A DNA stretch of 22,084 nucleotides from CAYSNP01 sp050945855 (GCA_050945855.1 JBMNTS010000018.1:1-22084), one strand, 5' to 3'; positions 6,625-14,284 are shown, counted from the first letter of the stretch. Notes: a model not told the origin generated them from the letters alone. Made by a program: numbers and translations.

Positions 6625-7956
6625 ATGAAGTTTACGCCGCTTTATGACAAAGAATTTCAGCCCATAATTTTTGACTTCAAAGCGCGCTTATGCCATGGGG
6701 ACATAGCGGTAAAAATCGGAGTGGAGAGAAACGACGGCTATATTTTTATTAAAAGTCTTGCTTTGGCGGACGAAAGCAAAGAAACGCTGAATACGGCGAT
6801 AAGGTTTATACAAGGCATATTATGGTGCGCGGGAGGATACAGGATATACATCAAGGGAAGCAAGGCGCTTGCCCGCGCCGTAAAAGAGGCATACTCCGCC
6901 ATCTACAAAACGGACGCGGAATATATGCAAAGGATTTATCGGCGGCCTTTTGAAATTATTTACGCAGAGCAAGACTTTCCCGCGGAAAAGCGTTGTTCCA
7001 TCAAGCTGGGCGGTCATCTTGACGGCTGCCGCATAGGTCTGGATATAGGGGGCAGCGACCGCAAGGTCAGCGCGGTTATTGACGGCGAAACGGTTTACAG
7101 CGAAGAGGTAGTGTGGCACCCTAAGACAAACAGCGACCCGTCCTACCATTATCAAGGCATTCTTACCGCTCTGAAAACAGCGGCGGGCAAGCTCCCTAAA
7201 GTGGACGGCATAGGTATTTCCACGGCAGGGTGTATTGTGGATAACAAAGTCGCGCTGGCATTGCTTTTTAAAATGGTAAGCCCGGAGGACTTTGATAAAT
7301 ATATCAGGGACATTTATATCAGGGCGGCGCGCGAAATCAATCCGTCCGCTCCCCTGGTGGTAGCCAACGACGGAGACGTGTCCGCTCTTGCGGGCAGCCT
7401 CATTATGAAGAAAAACGCCCTTCTGGGGCTTGCGTTCGGCACCAGCGAGGCGGCGGGATATGTGGACGAAGAGGGCAACATCAACGGCTTTTTGTCCGAA
7501 CTTGCCTTTGTGCCCGTAGACAACAATATTGCCGCGCCCCCCAACGAATTCAACCGCGATACAGGAGTGGGCACAAGTTACTTCAGTCAGGACGCGGTAA
7601 TAAGGCTGGCGGGTTTTGCGGGCTTTGAGTTTGAGGGGGATATGACTCCCGCTCAAAAATTAAAATACATTCAGGAAAAGGCGGGGGAAGGCAACGCCGC
7701 CGCCTTGGATATTTTTTATGATATCGGACTGTATCTGGGCTACACCCTGCCATATTACGCGGAATTTTACGCTCTCAAAAACGTAATGCTCTTAGGCAGG
7801 GTGATGAGCGGCAGAGGCGGGGACATAATTATCGCGACCGCCAAAAACGTTTTGGCGGAGGAGTTCGGCTCGGACATAGAGCTGTTTGTGCCCGATGAGC
7901 TTACCCGCAGGGTGGGTCAATCCATAGCCGCCGCCAGTATGCCTTTTATCGGTTAA
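6625..7956 (+). CDS. Atypical ROK-like ASKHA-fold protein with N-terminal extension
   Basis: The protein has 443 residues and the start follows AAAGGAG at 6613-6619. The ASKHA core begins near residue 137 with the phosphate-1 loop IGLDIGGSD (Asp140). It continues through a GIGISTAG strand and a VVANDGDVSALAG segment, with Asp249 at the position of the ROK catalytic base, to a phosphate-2 loop LGLAFGTSEAAGY. ROK proteins are sugar kinases or sugar-responsive repressors of about 300-400 residues. Here the first 136 residues are an extra alpha/beta domain with no helix-turn-helix, and the usual CxCGxxGC zinc motif is absent. A kinase for a sugar or derivative released by the upstream lipoprotein is plausible but unproven. 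Its 3' end overlaps the convergent SleL-like gene by 11 bp. Confidence 0.75.
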   Translation: MKFTPLYDKEFQPIIFDFKARLCHGDIAVKIGVERNDGYIFIKSLALADESKETLNTAIRFIQGILWCAGGYRIYIKGSKALARAVKEAYSAIYKTDAEYMQRIYRRPFEIIYAEQDFPAEKRCSIKLGGHLDGCRIGLDIGGSDRKVSAVIDGETVYSEEVVWHPKTNSDPSYHYQGILTALKTAAGKLPKVDGIGISTAGCIVDNKVALALLFKMVSPEDFDKYIRDIYIRAAREINPSAPLVVANDGDVSALAGSLIMKKNALLGLAFGTSEAAGYVDEEGNINGFLSELAFVPVDNNIAAPPNEFNRDTGVGTSYFSQDAVIRLAGFAGFEFEGDMTPAQKLKYIQEKAGEGNAAALDIFYDIGLYLGYTLPYYAEFYALKNVMLLGRVMSGRGGDIIIATAKNVLAEEFGSDIELFVPDELTRRVGQSIAAASMPFIG

Positions 7957-9241
7957 GGTTTTTCTTTATAATAGTAAAGTTGTCCTCCAGCAGCAGCCAA
8001 TTTTGCGGGAAGGGGAAGTTTAATCTCCAGTAGCTTATTCCCCTCAGATTAAGGCGTTTCAGCAAGTCGAATTTCGCCTGAATGCTTCTTGCGTCCTCAA
8101 ACCATACAATATGGCGCGTCCCTTGCGTATCCGTGTAATTGAAAAACGGCGCCTGCGCCCTATAATCGTACATTATCGCCGCGTTGCGCTCGGCGGCAAG
8201 ACTTATAGCCGCCTGCGGGCTTAGCGCGCGGGCAACGTCGCCGGTTTGGTGCGGCAGCCGCCAGTCGTAGCCGTAGAGGTTTTGCCCCATCATAATTTTG
8301 GAAGCGGGAATTTCGCTCAGCGCATAGCGCAATACCTGCTCCACAGGCCCGATGGGCGATACGGGCATGGGCGGTCCGCCGGAAAACCCCCATTCGTACG
8401 TCATAATGACCACAAAATCCACAATTTCGCCGTGCGCCCTGTAATCGTGAGCGCCATACCATTGCCCCGTCTGCTCCGCGCCGGTTTTGGGGGCAAGCGC
8501 GGAAGAAACCATATATCCCAAAGGGTGCAGCCTTGCCACGGCAAGGCGCAGGAAATTATTATAAGCCTCCCTTAATTCCACGGGCAAAAACTCAAAATCA
8601 AAGTGCACGTCCGAGAACAGCCCCACGCGGTTTAATTCCGCGACGATATTATCCAGCAGCAGATTTTGCACCGCTACGCTTTGCAGGATATCCCTGCCCA
8701 ACTCTCCGCTGAACGCCCCTTCTTCAATATTGGTGACAACCAGCATAAGGGATGCGCCCGCGTCCGCCGCTATTTGAGGCAAATCCCCCAGATTCAACGG
8801 CGCAATCGTGCCGTCCCGCCGCGCCTGATAACTGAACGGTGCAAGGTATGTGAGCAGCGGCGCCGCGCGCATAGCCTCCTCCCGGAGCGTCGGGGTAAGC
8901 TCTTGTCCCGGTTCTATGTAAGCGTTGGTTTCTATCGACCTTTTGGGCAGGGGCGGAATATACAGCCTCTGGCCTATGCGCAAAGGGCGGGCGGGACTGA
9001 TGTTATTTATGGCGGCAAGCTCATTATAAGTCAGACCAAACCGCCTGCCTATGGTATACAGGCTGTCCCCCTGCCGCACAAAATAATACGAGCCCTGGAT
9101 AGGTATCACCAAAGCCTGCCCCACAACCAGGCGGTCGGGGTCCGGCAATTCGTTCGCCCGCACAATAGCGTCCGGGGCAACCCCGAAAGTGTTGGCAATA
9201 GACCATACGGAATCTCCTCTGTTTACGACATATATTTGCAT
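7946..9241 (-). CDS. sleL: LysM-LysM-GH18 spore cortex-lytic enzyme, SleL/YaaH-like
   Basis: This 431-residue protein has two LysM peptidoglycan-binding repeats at about 2-47 and 51-96, each with the YxVxxGDS start and the xxGxxLxIP end. A glycoside hydrolase family 18 barrel fills about 120-425. The catalytic strand reads SDVHFDFE with Asp215 and the proton-donor Glu217. The first Asp-Gly of the usual DGVNIDFE is changed to Ser-Asp. There is no signal peptide, as in SleL/YaaH proteins made in the mother cell and deposited on the spore. SleL acts on muramic-lactam cortex peptidoglycan as an N-acetylglucosaminidase during germination. The ribosome site AAGGTGAG precedes the ATG. I found no convincing SigA promoter upstream. 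The symbol is by family resemblance. Confidence 0.88.
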   Translation of the reverse strand: MQIYVVNRGDSVWSIANTFGVAPDAIVRANELPDPDRLVVGQALVIPIQGSYYFVRQGDSLYTIGRRFGLTYNELAAINNISPARPLRIGQRLYIPPLPKRSIETNAYIEPGQELTPTLREEAMRAAPLLTYLAPFSYQARRDGTIAPLNLGDLPQIAADAGASLMLVVTNIEEGAFSGELGRDILQSVAVQNLLLDNIVAELNRVGLFSDVHFDFEFLPVELREAYNNFLRLAVARLHPLGYMVSSALAPKTGAEQTGQWYGAHDYRAHGEIVDFVVIMTYEWGFSGGPPMPVSPIGPVEQVLRYALSEIPASKIMMGQNLYGYDWRLPHQTGDVARALSPQAAISLAAERNAAIMYDYRAQAPFFNYTDTQGTRHIVWFEDARSIQAKFDLLKRLNLRGISYWRLNFPFPQNWLLLEDNFTIIKKNLNR

Positions 9242-9348
9242 AATCTCACCTTTATTAAATCCTTATTAGTAATCAGTACATTTTATGAGCGGGAATAGTT
9301 TTATGTGTATGAGATTTTTACCCTAATGCCGCCTTGAGGGGCAAATCT
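9242..9348. other. Intergenic region between divergent sleL-like and radical SAM genes
   Basis: About 107 bases hold no gene. On the minus strand CATACACAT (9311-9303) resembles the -10 element of mother-cell SigE promoters (CATACAnT), about 60 bases before the sleL-like start. The -35 region is a poor match, so the assignment is weak. Confidence 0.3.
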
Positions 9349-9377
9349 TTGCCGCCCGGGCAAAAATGGTGTATAAT
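9349..9377 (+). promoter_or_regulatory. SigA-type promoter placing the start site at the ATG (leaderless)
   Basis: TTGCCG (9349-9354), a 17-base spacer and a perfect TATAAT (9372-9377) are followed only six bases later by the ATG at 9384. The expected transcription start therefore falls on or next to the initiation codon. A small inverted repeat, TTTGCC-GCCCG-GGCAAA (9348-9364), covers the -35 box and may be an operator. Confidence 0.7.
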
Positions 9378-9383
9378 AACGAT

Positions 9384-10934
9384 ATGAACATCGTATATTG
9401 CGGGATAGCCGCCAAATACACCCATTCCATGCCCGCGGGCTGGTTCCTTGCGGAATACCTTGCCGGCAAAGGGCTTGCGGTTTCGGAAATTTACCATAAT
9501 ATCAATGAGGATTACTCCGGCATTCTGCGGGACATTTTATCAAAAGAGCCGGAAATACTGCTGTTTTCCGTTTATATTTTCAACGTAATGACAGTAAAGC
9601 AATTAATTAAAGACGTAAAGGAAAAGACGGATTGCAAAATAGTGGCGGGCGGTCCCGAAGCGGACGATACTTTGGGCGCGGATTGCGTAATTTACGGCGA
9701 AGGGGAGCAGGCGCTGTACAATTACCTGACCGGCAAAAAAGCCACCGCCCCCTTAATTGAAAATTTGGACGATATACCCTCTCCGTATACCGCCGAGAGA
9801 CTGGCGCAGGCTAAAAACAAGCTGATTTACTATGAGTCCTCCCGAGGCTGCCCCTTTTGCTGCGCTTACTGTGCCGCCAATTCCGGCAAGGTGAGGTATT
9901 TTTCCTTGCAAAGGGTAAAAGAGGACCTTAAAAGAATAGTGGCAAGCGGAGCGAAAACGGTAAAATTTACGGACAGAACTTTCAATCTGCACTACGAGCG
10001 CGCGGACGCGATCCTAAATTTTATTAAGGAGAACTTCGGAGACAGCGGGGCTTGCTTCCATTTTGAGATAATGGGCGAATTGTTAAAGGAAAGCACCATT
10101 GATATTCTGCTCTCCCTGCCTCCCGGACTGGTACAGCTGGAAATCGGAGTGCAAAGCTTAAACCCGGCCAGCCTCTCTGCCGTAGGGCGCAATACGGACC
10201 CGGAAAAACTAAAGAAAAACATTGTCCCTCTTATCCGCGCGGGCAATATACATATTCACATGGACTTAATAGCGGGGCTGCCTTGCGAAAGCCTTGATAC
10301 CTTTATCCGCGGCTTTGACCGGGTATTCGGCTTGCGCCCCAATGTCCTTCAATTAGGATTCCTGAAACTGCTTAAAGGTACCCCAATCAGGGAGAATTTT
10401 ACAGTTGCCGTATATTCCCCTTATCCGCCGTACGAGGTGGAAGCCACTCCGGATATGGGCATGGATGACTTTGCCATGCTCAAAGACGCCGAGTTTGCCC
10501 TGAACAAACTTTACAACAGCGGAGCCTTGTTATATTCCTTGGAATACCTGTTTGCGAAAAGCACCTCGCCCTGCAAAACGTTCATGGAATTGGGGTCGCA
10601 TTTAAAAAAGCATAAGATAGACAAACTCTCGCAACGGCATGATTATTTCCGCGCCCTGCTGGATTATGAGGACTCCCCGCGCTTTAAGGAATTGTTACGT
10701 CTGGATTTTCTGTGTTCGGACGGGGGCAAAAAGATACCCCGCTTTTTGCGCGGGCAAAGAAGTGCCGCCTTTTCCCGTTATAAGGGCAAGCCAAAGGAGG
10801 ACGCGGCTTTTTATGAGCAATTCGCTTATCTGCCGTGGGAGAGCGAGGCGGGCGTATATATCCTTAAATTTGATTATTCCCGCAAGCATCCCGTACGCAA
10901 AAGATACGGCTGCGAGCTTATTGCGCGGCTTTAG
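9384..10934 (+). CDS. B12-binding-domain radical SAM protein, DUF4080 type
   Basis: The protein has 516 residues from the ATG at 9384. An earlier in-frame ATG at 9366 lies upstream of the -10 box and cannot be in the transcript of that promoter. Residues 1-125 form the N-terminal cobalamin-binding-type domain, with the MNIVYCGIAAKYTHS start typical of this family. The radical SAM core follows with SRGCPFCCAYC; Cys156, Cys160 and Cys163 form the CxxxCxxC site for the 4Fe-4S cluster. LEIGVQSLNP and HMDLIAGLPCES are the later core strands. The last 150 residues fit the DUF4080 extension common in Clostridia. The class often acts in methylation or related modifications; the substrate is unknown. 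Transcription ends at the terminator at 10971. Confidence 0.87.
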   Translation: MNIVYCGIAAKYTHSMPAGWFLAEYLAGKGLAVSEIYHNINEDYSGILRDILSKEPEILLFSVYIFNVMTVKQLIKDVKEKTDCKIVAGGPEADDTLGADCVIYGEGEQALYNYLTGKKATAPLIENLDDIPSPYTAERLAQAKNKLIYYESSRGCPFCCAYCAANSGKVRYFSLQRVKEDLKRIVASGAKTVKFTDRTFNLHYERADAILNFIKENFGDSGACFHFEIMGELLKESTIDILLSLPPGLVQLEIGVQSLNPASLSAVGRNTDPEKLKKNIVPLIRAGNIHIHMDLIAGLPCESLDTFIRGFDRVFGLRPNVLQLGFLKLLKGTPIRENFTVAVYSPYPPYEVEATPDMGMDDFAMLKDAEFALNKLYNSGALLYSLEYLFAKSTSPCKTFMELGSHLKKHKIDKLSQRHDYFRALLDYEDSPRFKELLRLDFLCSDGGKKIPRFLRGQRSAAFSRYKGKPKEDAAFYEQFAYLPWESEAGVYILKFDYSRKHPVRKRYGCELIARL

Positions 10935-10970
10935 TTTCACTCTTAAATTTTATAGTATTTCAATTTGGCA

Positions 10971-11000
10971 AGGCAAGGTATTTCCTTGCCTGTTTTCTTC
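10971..11000 (+). terminator. Rho-independent terminator after the radical SAM gene
   Basis: AGGCAAGG (10971-10978) and CCTTGCCT (10984-10991) form a perfect 8-bp stem with a TATTT loop, followed by the T-rich GTTTTCTTC. It lies 36 bases after the stop of the radical SAM gene. Its right arm contains the -35 box of the next promoter. Confidence 0.85.
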
Positions 11001-11014
11001 ATTTATGTTATAAT
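10986..11014 (+). promoter_or_regulatory. SigA-type promoter of the rpiB/V-ATPase operon
   Basis: TTGCCT (10986-10991), a 17-base spacer and TATAAT (11009-11014) predict a start near 11021 and a leader of about 22 bases. The leader contains GGGAGG before the rpiB ATG at 11043. No other promoter of this quality was noticed within the operon. Confidence 0.75.
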
Positions 11015-11042
11015 GACGTAATTAAACGGGAGGCGGATCTTT

Positions 11043-11507
11043 ATGAAAATAGCTATTGGCTGCGATCATGCGGGATTTGAGGTCAAGGACGTTGTTCTGC
11101 AGGCGATAAAGCAGGCGGGGCACGAATATATTGACTTCGGCACATACGACACAAACAGCTGCGACTATCCGGATTTCGCGCTTAAGGCGGCGGAAGCGGT
11201 AGCGGCAGGCAAGGCGGATATGGGCATTCTGATGTGCGGCACGGGCATAGGCATAAGCATTGCCGCCAACAAGGTGCCCGGCATACGCTGCGCCCACGTG
11301 ACCGACGAATTCAGCGCCAACGCGGCAAGGGAGCATAACGACGCCAATATGCTTGCGGTAGGGTCGAGGATTACTTCCCCTCAGCTTATCAAAAGGATAG
11401 CGGAGATTTTTCTTAACACGCCTTTTGCGGGCGGAAGGCACGCCGCAAGGGTAAATAAAATTACTCAAATAGAGAAAAGCTATATATGCGGAGAAAAAGA
11501 TGCTTAA
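11043..11507 (+). CDS. rpiB: Ribose-5-phosphate isomerase B (RpiB/LacAB family)
   Basis: This 154-residue cytoplasmic enzyme interconverts ribose 5-phosphate and ribulose 5-phosphate in the pentose phosphate pathway. The family start MKIAIGCDHAGFE carries Asp8 and His9. The catalytic-site loop MCGTGIGISIAANK contains Cys65 as the likely catalytic base. REHNDANMLAVGSR contains His98, the usual ring-opening position. Length is normal for the family. The last eight bases overlap the start of the next gene (ATGCTTAA), so it is translationally coupled to the V-ATPase genes and is the first gene of their operon. Some family members isomerise other sugar phosphates such as allose 6-phosphate, which cannot be excluded. 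Confidence 0.93.
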   Translation: MKIAIGCDHAGFEVKDVVLQAIKQAGHEYIDFGTYDTNSCDYPDFALKAAEAVAAGKADMGILMCGTGIGISIAANKVPGIRCAHVTDEFSANAAREHNDANMLAVGSRITSPQLIKRIAEIFLNTPFAGGRHAARVNKITQIEKSYICGEKDA

Positions 11508-11814
11508 GGAAATAATGCAGGAGATTATTGCCGCGGAAGAAGAGGCAAAAAGGCTGACGGAACAGGCTATGGAGCAGGCCAGACAAATTGTGGACGACGC
11601 GGAAGCGGCCGCCGCCAAAATCATTGCCGATGCCAAAGAAAGCGCGTTTTTAGACGAAAAGGCGACAGTCGCCTCCTCCAAACAGGACGCGCGCGCAATT
11701 TACGAGGCGGAAATTAAAAAGGGACGCGGGGCGGCAAATCTGATTAAAGGCGACGTGGATACGGCGGCAGCATTTATCGCTAAGAAACTGACGGAGAAAT
11801 ATGGCTGTAATTGA
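11500..11814 (+). CDS. ntpF: V-type ATPase peripheral-stalk subunit (G/H type, NtpF-like)
   Basis: This 104-residue protein is almost entirely charged and helical, with heptad-like Ala/Glu/Lys repeats from residue 5 to 75 that indicate a long coiled coil. In V/A-type ATPases such a subunit pairs with subunit E as the peripheral stalk holding the catalytic head to subunit I. The position directly before the I gene is that of NtpF in the E. hirae operon and AhaH in archaeal ones. It overlaps rpiB by 8 bp and the I-subunit gene by 14 bp. Sequence identity in coiled coils is a weak guide, so position carries most of the weight. Confidence 0.82.
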   Translation: MLKEIMQEIIAAEEEAKRLTEQAMEQARQIVDDAEAAAAKIIADAKESAFLDEKATVASSKQDARAIYEAEIKKGRGAANLIKGDVDTAAAFIAKKLTEKYGCN

Positions 11815-13786
11815 TATGTGCAAAATGAGCCTGATTGCGCACTCCGCGGACAGGCATAAAATTTTACGCGAACTCGTAAAACTGGGTGTGGTGGAGACTG
11901 TCCGAAGCGAGCAGATAGAACGCGCCCATTATTACAAGGACGCAGAAGGCGAAGCTAAATATAACAGCCTTATTAATAAATTAAATTTTGTCTTTACCTT
12001 TTTTAAAGAGCGCAGCAGTTATGCCGCCAAAAGAAACATCGAAATTCCCGTTAAACTTAATCTGGCAAAAATCAACCGCCTTTTTGACGTAGAGGAGTTT
12101 GAGTCCGCGGGCAAAAACGAATATGAGCTATTGCAAAAGGTCGCGGAAATAGAAGAGCTTAACGCAAGACTGACAGAGAACAATTCCAAGGCCGCAAGGC
12201 TCCTGGCAAGACGGGAGCAACTGCTTGCGTATAAGGAATTGGATATAAAATTCAGCGACATCAGGGACAGCAAAAACGTTTGTATCAGAGTAGGCACTCT
12301 TTCCCTCCAAGGCGCGGAGCGGCTAAGCGAGGGCGCCTTCCCCGGAGCCGTTATTACCGGAGCGTTAAACGCGAAAAGCGTGCTTGCGGCCGTCATTTTC
12401 CATAAAACGGAGGAGCATGCGGCGGTGTTTGCGCTTGCGCAGGCGGATTTTATGCCCTGCCCCTTCAACGAGGATATTATCGCAAGCGAGGAAATAGAGA
12501 GAATTGAGCGGCAATTAACGGAATGCGAAAAGACCGCGGAGGAAATTACCCGCGCCGCGGTGGCTTTGTTCCCCCTTGCGGAAAGCTTAAAGGTATTATA
12601 CGATTATTATCTGGTTTCCTTAAAAAAGATAGAGGTTATCGCCAACGCTTCCGCCACGGGCAGCGCCTTTCTTTTGGAAGGCTGGGTTCCCGAGCCGGAT
12701 AAAACAAGGGTGCAAGAGGCGCTAAGCCGGGTCACAAAGAATATATATATTGATTTCCGCCCTCCGGCGCAAGACGAAACGCCCCCCGTTTATGTCAAAA
12801 GCCCCAAGGCGGTGGAGCCTTTCCAGAGCATTACCAATATGTATGGGCTTCCAAATCCCAAGGAAGGGGATTCCGATCCCAATATTTTTGTCGCGATATT
12901 CTATTTCTTGTTTTTCGGGATAATGATGGGCGACGCCGGCTACGGCATTATTATTGCGCTTGCCTGTTTTTTGTTCTATTATTTCAAAAGGCCCAAAAAG
13001 GGCAGCGGCAAAATGATACTGGTATTCGGGCTTTGCGGTGTTTCCACTTTTATCTGGGGCGCGCTGTTCGCGGGTTGGTTCGGTTTAAGCACCCAAGTTC
13101 TGCAGGCAAGCAGCGTGGGCAGGTTCCTTTTGAAATTTTCCTGGTTCAGTCCGTTGGAAGAGCCGCTTATGATGTTCGGTCTGGCTTTGGCGTTGGGCGC
13201 GGTGCAGATAGCGGTAGGATTCGCAATCAACGCGTACAACAAATGGAAAAAAAGCAAGGCGGACGCTATCCTTAACAATATCAGCTGGGTGGTAATTCTG
13301 CTGGGCATCGGCGCGCTTGCGCTGGGGGCGCTTTGGGGCGGCATAATAAGTACAATAGGCGGCGCGCTTGCGGGCGTGGGAGCGGTTATGCTTGTAATAG
13401 GGGGCACCCTCGGGCGTAAAGGTCTGTTGAAAAAGGTCATCGGCTCATTTAGCAACGTTTACGGCGGCATCAACGTTTTCAGCGATATTTTGTCTTATTC
13501 CCGCCTTTTTGGCTTAGGTCTTACTACCGGCGTAATAGGGATGGTGGTCAATTTTCTGGCTGATATCATAATCCAACTGCTGGGCGCCAACGTGCTGGGC
13601 TACATCGCCGCGGTTATCGTGGTGATAGGCGGGCATACCTTTAATCTGGGCATCAATTTGCTGGGCACATACGTGCATAACAGCAGACTGCAATATATCG
13701 AATTTTTCTCAAAATTCTATCAAGGCACAGGCAGGCCTTTCAAGCCGCTTGGAAGTGAAACAAAATACATTTTTCTAGATAATTAG
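11801..13786 (+). CDS. ntpI: V-type ATPase subunit I (a-subunit homologue)
   Basis: The protein has 661 residues, the normal length. A cytoplasmic, coiled-coil-rich N-terminal half (1 to about 355) contacts the peripheral stalks. The C-terminal half from about 360 has seven or eight membrane segments forming the ion half-channels against the K ring. The family motif FFGIMMGDAGYG lies near 373. The conserved SYSRLFGLGL segment places the essential Arg at residue 568. The start at 11801 follows GGAG at 11793-11796 and overlaps the previous gene by 14 bp. An ATG 15 bases further on is a possible alternative. The next gene follows after 11 bases. Confidence 0.95.
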   Translation: MAVIDMCKMSLIAHSADRHKILRELVKLGVVETVRSEQIERAHYYKDAEGEAKYNSLINKLNFVFTFFKERSSYAAKRNIEIPVKLNLAKINRLFDVEEFESAGKNEYELLQKVAEIEELNARLTENNSKAARLLARREQLLAYKELDIKFSDIRDSKNVCIRVGTLSLQGAERLSEGAFPGAVITGALNAKSVLAAVIFHKTEEHAAVFALAQADFMPCPFNEDIIASEEIERIERQLTECEKTAEEITRAAVALFPLAESLKVLYDYYLVSLKKIEVIANASATGSAFLLEGWVPEPDKTRVQEALSRVTKNIYIDFRPPAQDETPPVYVKSPKAVEPFQSITNMYGLPNPKEGDSDPNIFVAIFYFLFFGIMMGDAGYGIIIALACFLFYYFKRPKKGSGKMILVFGLCGVSTFIWGALFAGWFGLSTQVLQASSVGRFLLKFSWFSPLEEPLMMFGLALALGAVQIAVGFAINAYNKWKKSKADAILNNISWVVILLGIGALALGALWGGIISTIGGALAGVGAVMLVIGGTLGRKGLLKKVIGSFSNVYGGINVFSDILSYSRLFGLGLTTGVIGMVVNFLADIIIQLLGANVLGYIAAVIVVIGGHTFNLGINLLGTYVHNSRLQYIEFFSKFYQGTGRPFKPLGSETKYIFLDN

Positions 13787-13797
13787 GAGGTTACTAA

Positions 13798-14271
13798 ATG
13801 ACAATAGGTTCTGTTATAGCGCTCGTCGGCGCGGGAATCGCTATCGCGTTTTCGGGAATCGGCTCAAGCATAGGCGTTTCAAGGGCGGGGCAGGCTGCCG
13901 CGGGCGTGCTTGCGGAAGACCCGGATAAGTTTATCAAATGCCTTATTTTACAACTGCTGCCGGCGACTCAAGGCTTATACGGTTTTATAATCAGCTTTTT
14001 GGTGCTTATCAAAGTGGGTGTTTTAGGTCAGATCGTATCCCTTTCCACAGTCTCGGGCTGGGGTCTGTTCGCGGGATGTCTGCCTATCGCCATAGGCGGT
14101 TTGATGTCCGCTATTTATCAAGGCAACGTCGCGGCATCGGGTATCGCGCTTGTAGGCAAAAACGGCGATCAGGCTACCAAAGCCATGTTGCTTACCGCGA
14201 TGGTGGAGACTTATGCTCTCTTAGCATTTTTGTTATCCTTTATGATAGTATTCTTACCCAACTGGGCTTAA
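13798..14271 (+). CDS. ntpK: V-type ATPase subunit K, Na+-type c-ring proteolipid
   Basis: This 157-residue proteolipid has four membrane helices arranged as two fused c-type hairpins (about 3-27, 50-72, 85-110 and 128-153). Only the second hairpin has the ion-carrying carboxylate, Glu137 in AMVETYALL. The residues matching the Na+ site of E. hirae NtpK are all present: Leu54, Thr57, Gln58 and Tyr61 in LLPATQGLYG, Gln108 in IYQGNVAA, and Glu137. These correspond to Leu61, Thr64, Gln65, Tyr68, Gln110 and Glu139 there. Sodium coupling is therefore likely. A strong AGGAGG site precedes the ATG. The protein forms the rotating membrane ring, turned against subunit I. Confidence 0.96.
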   Translation: MTIGSVIALVGAGIAIAFSGIGSSIGVSRAGQAAAGVLAEDPDKFIKCLILQLLPATQGLYGFIISFLVLIKVGVLGQIVSLSTVSGWGLFAGCLPIAIGGLMSAIYQGNVAASGIALVGKNGDQATKAMLLTAMVETYALLAFLLSFMIVFLPNWA

Positions 14272-14284
14272 GAAAAGGTAAATT

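Noticed and set aside
6820..7656. Open 278-codon frame on the minus strand inside the ROK-like gene
   Set aside because: Antisense shadow caused by GC-rich third positions; the sense frame carries the conserved phosphate loops.
8666..9298. Open 210-codon plus-strand frame inside the SleL-like gene
   Set aside because: No recognisable domain, and the opposite strand encodes two LysM repeats and a GH18 barrel.
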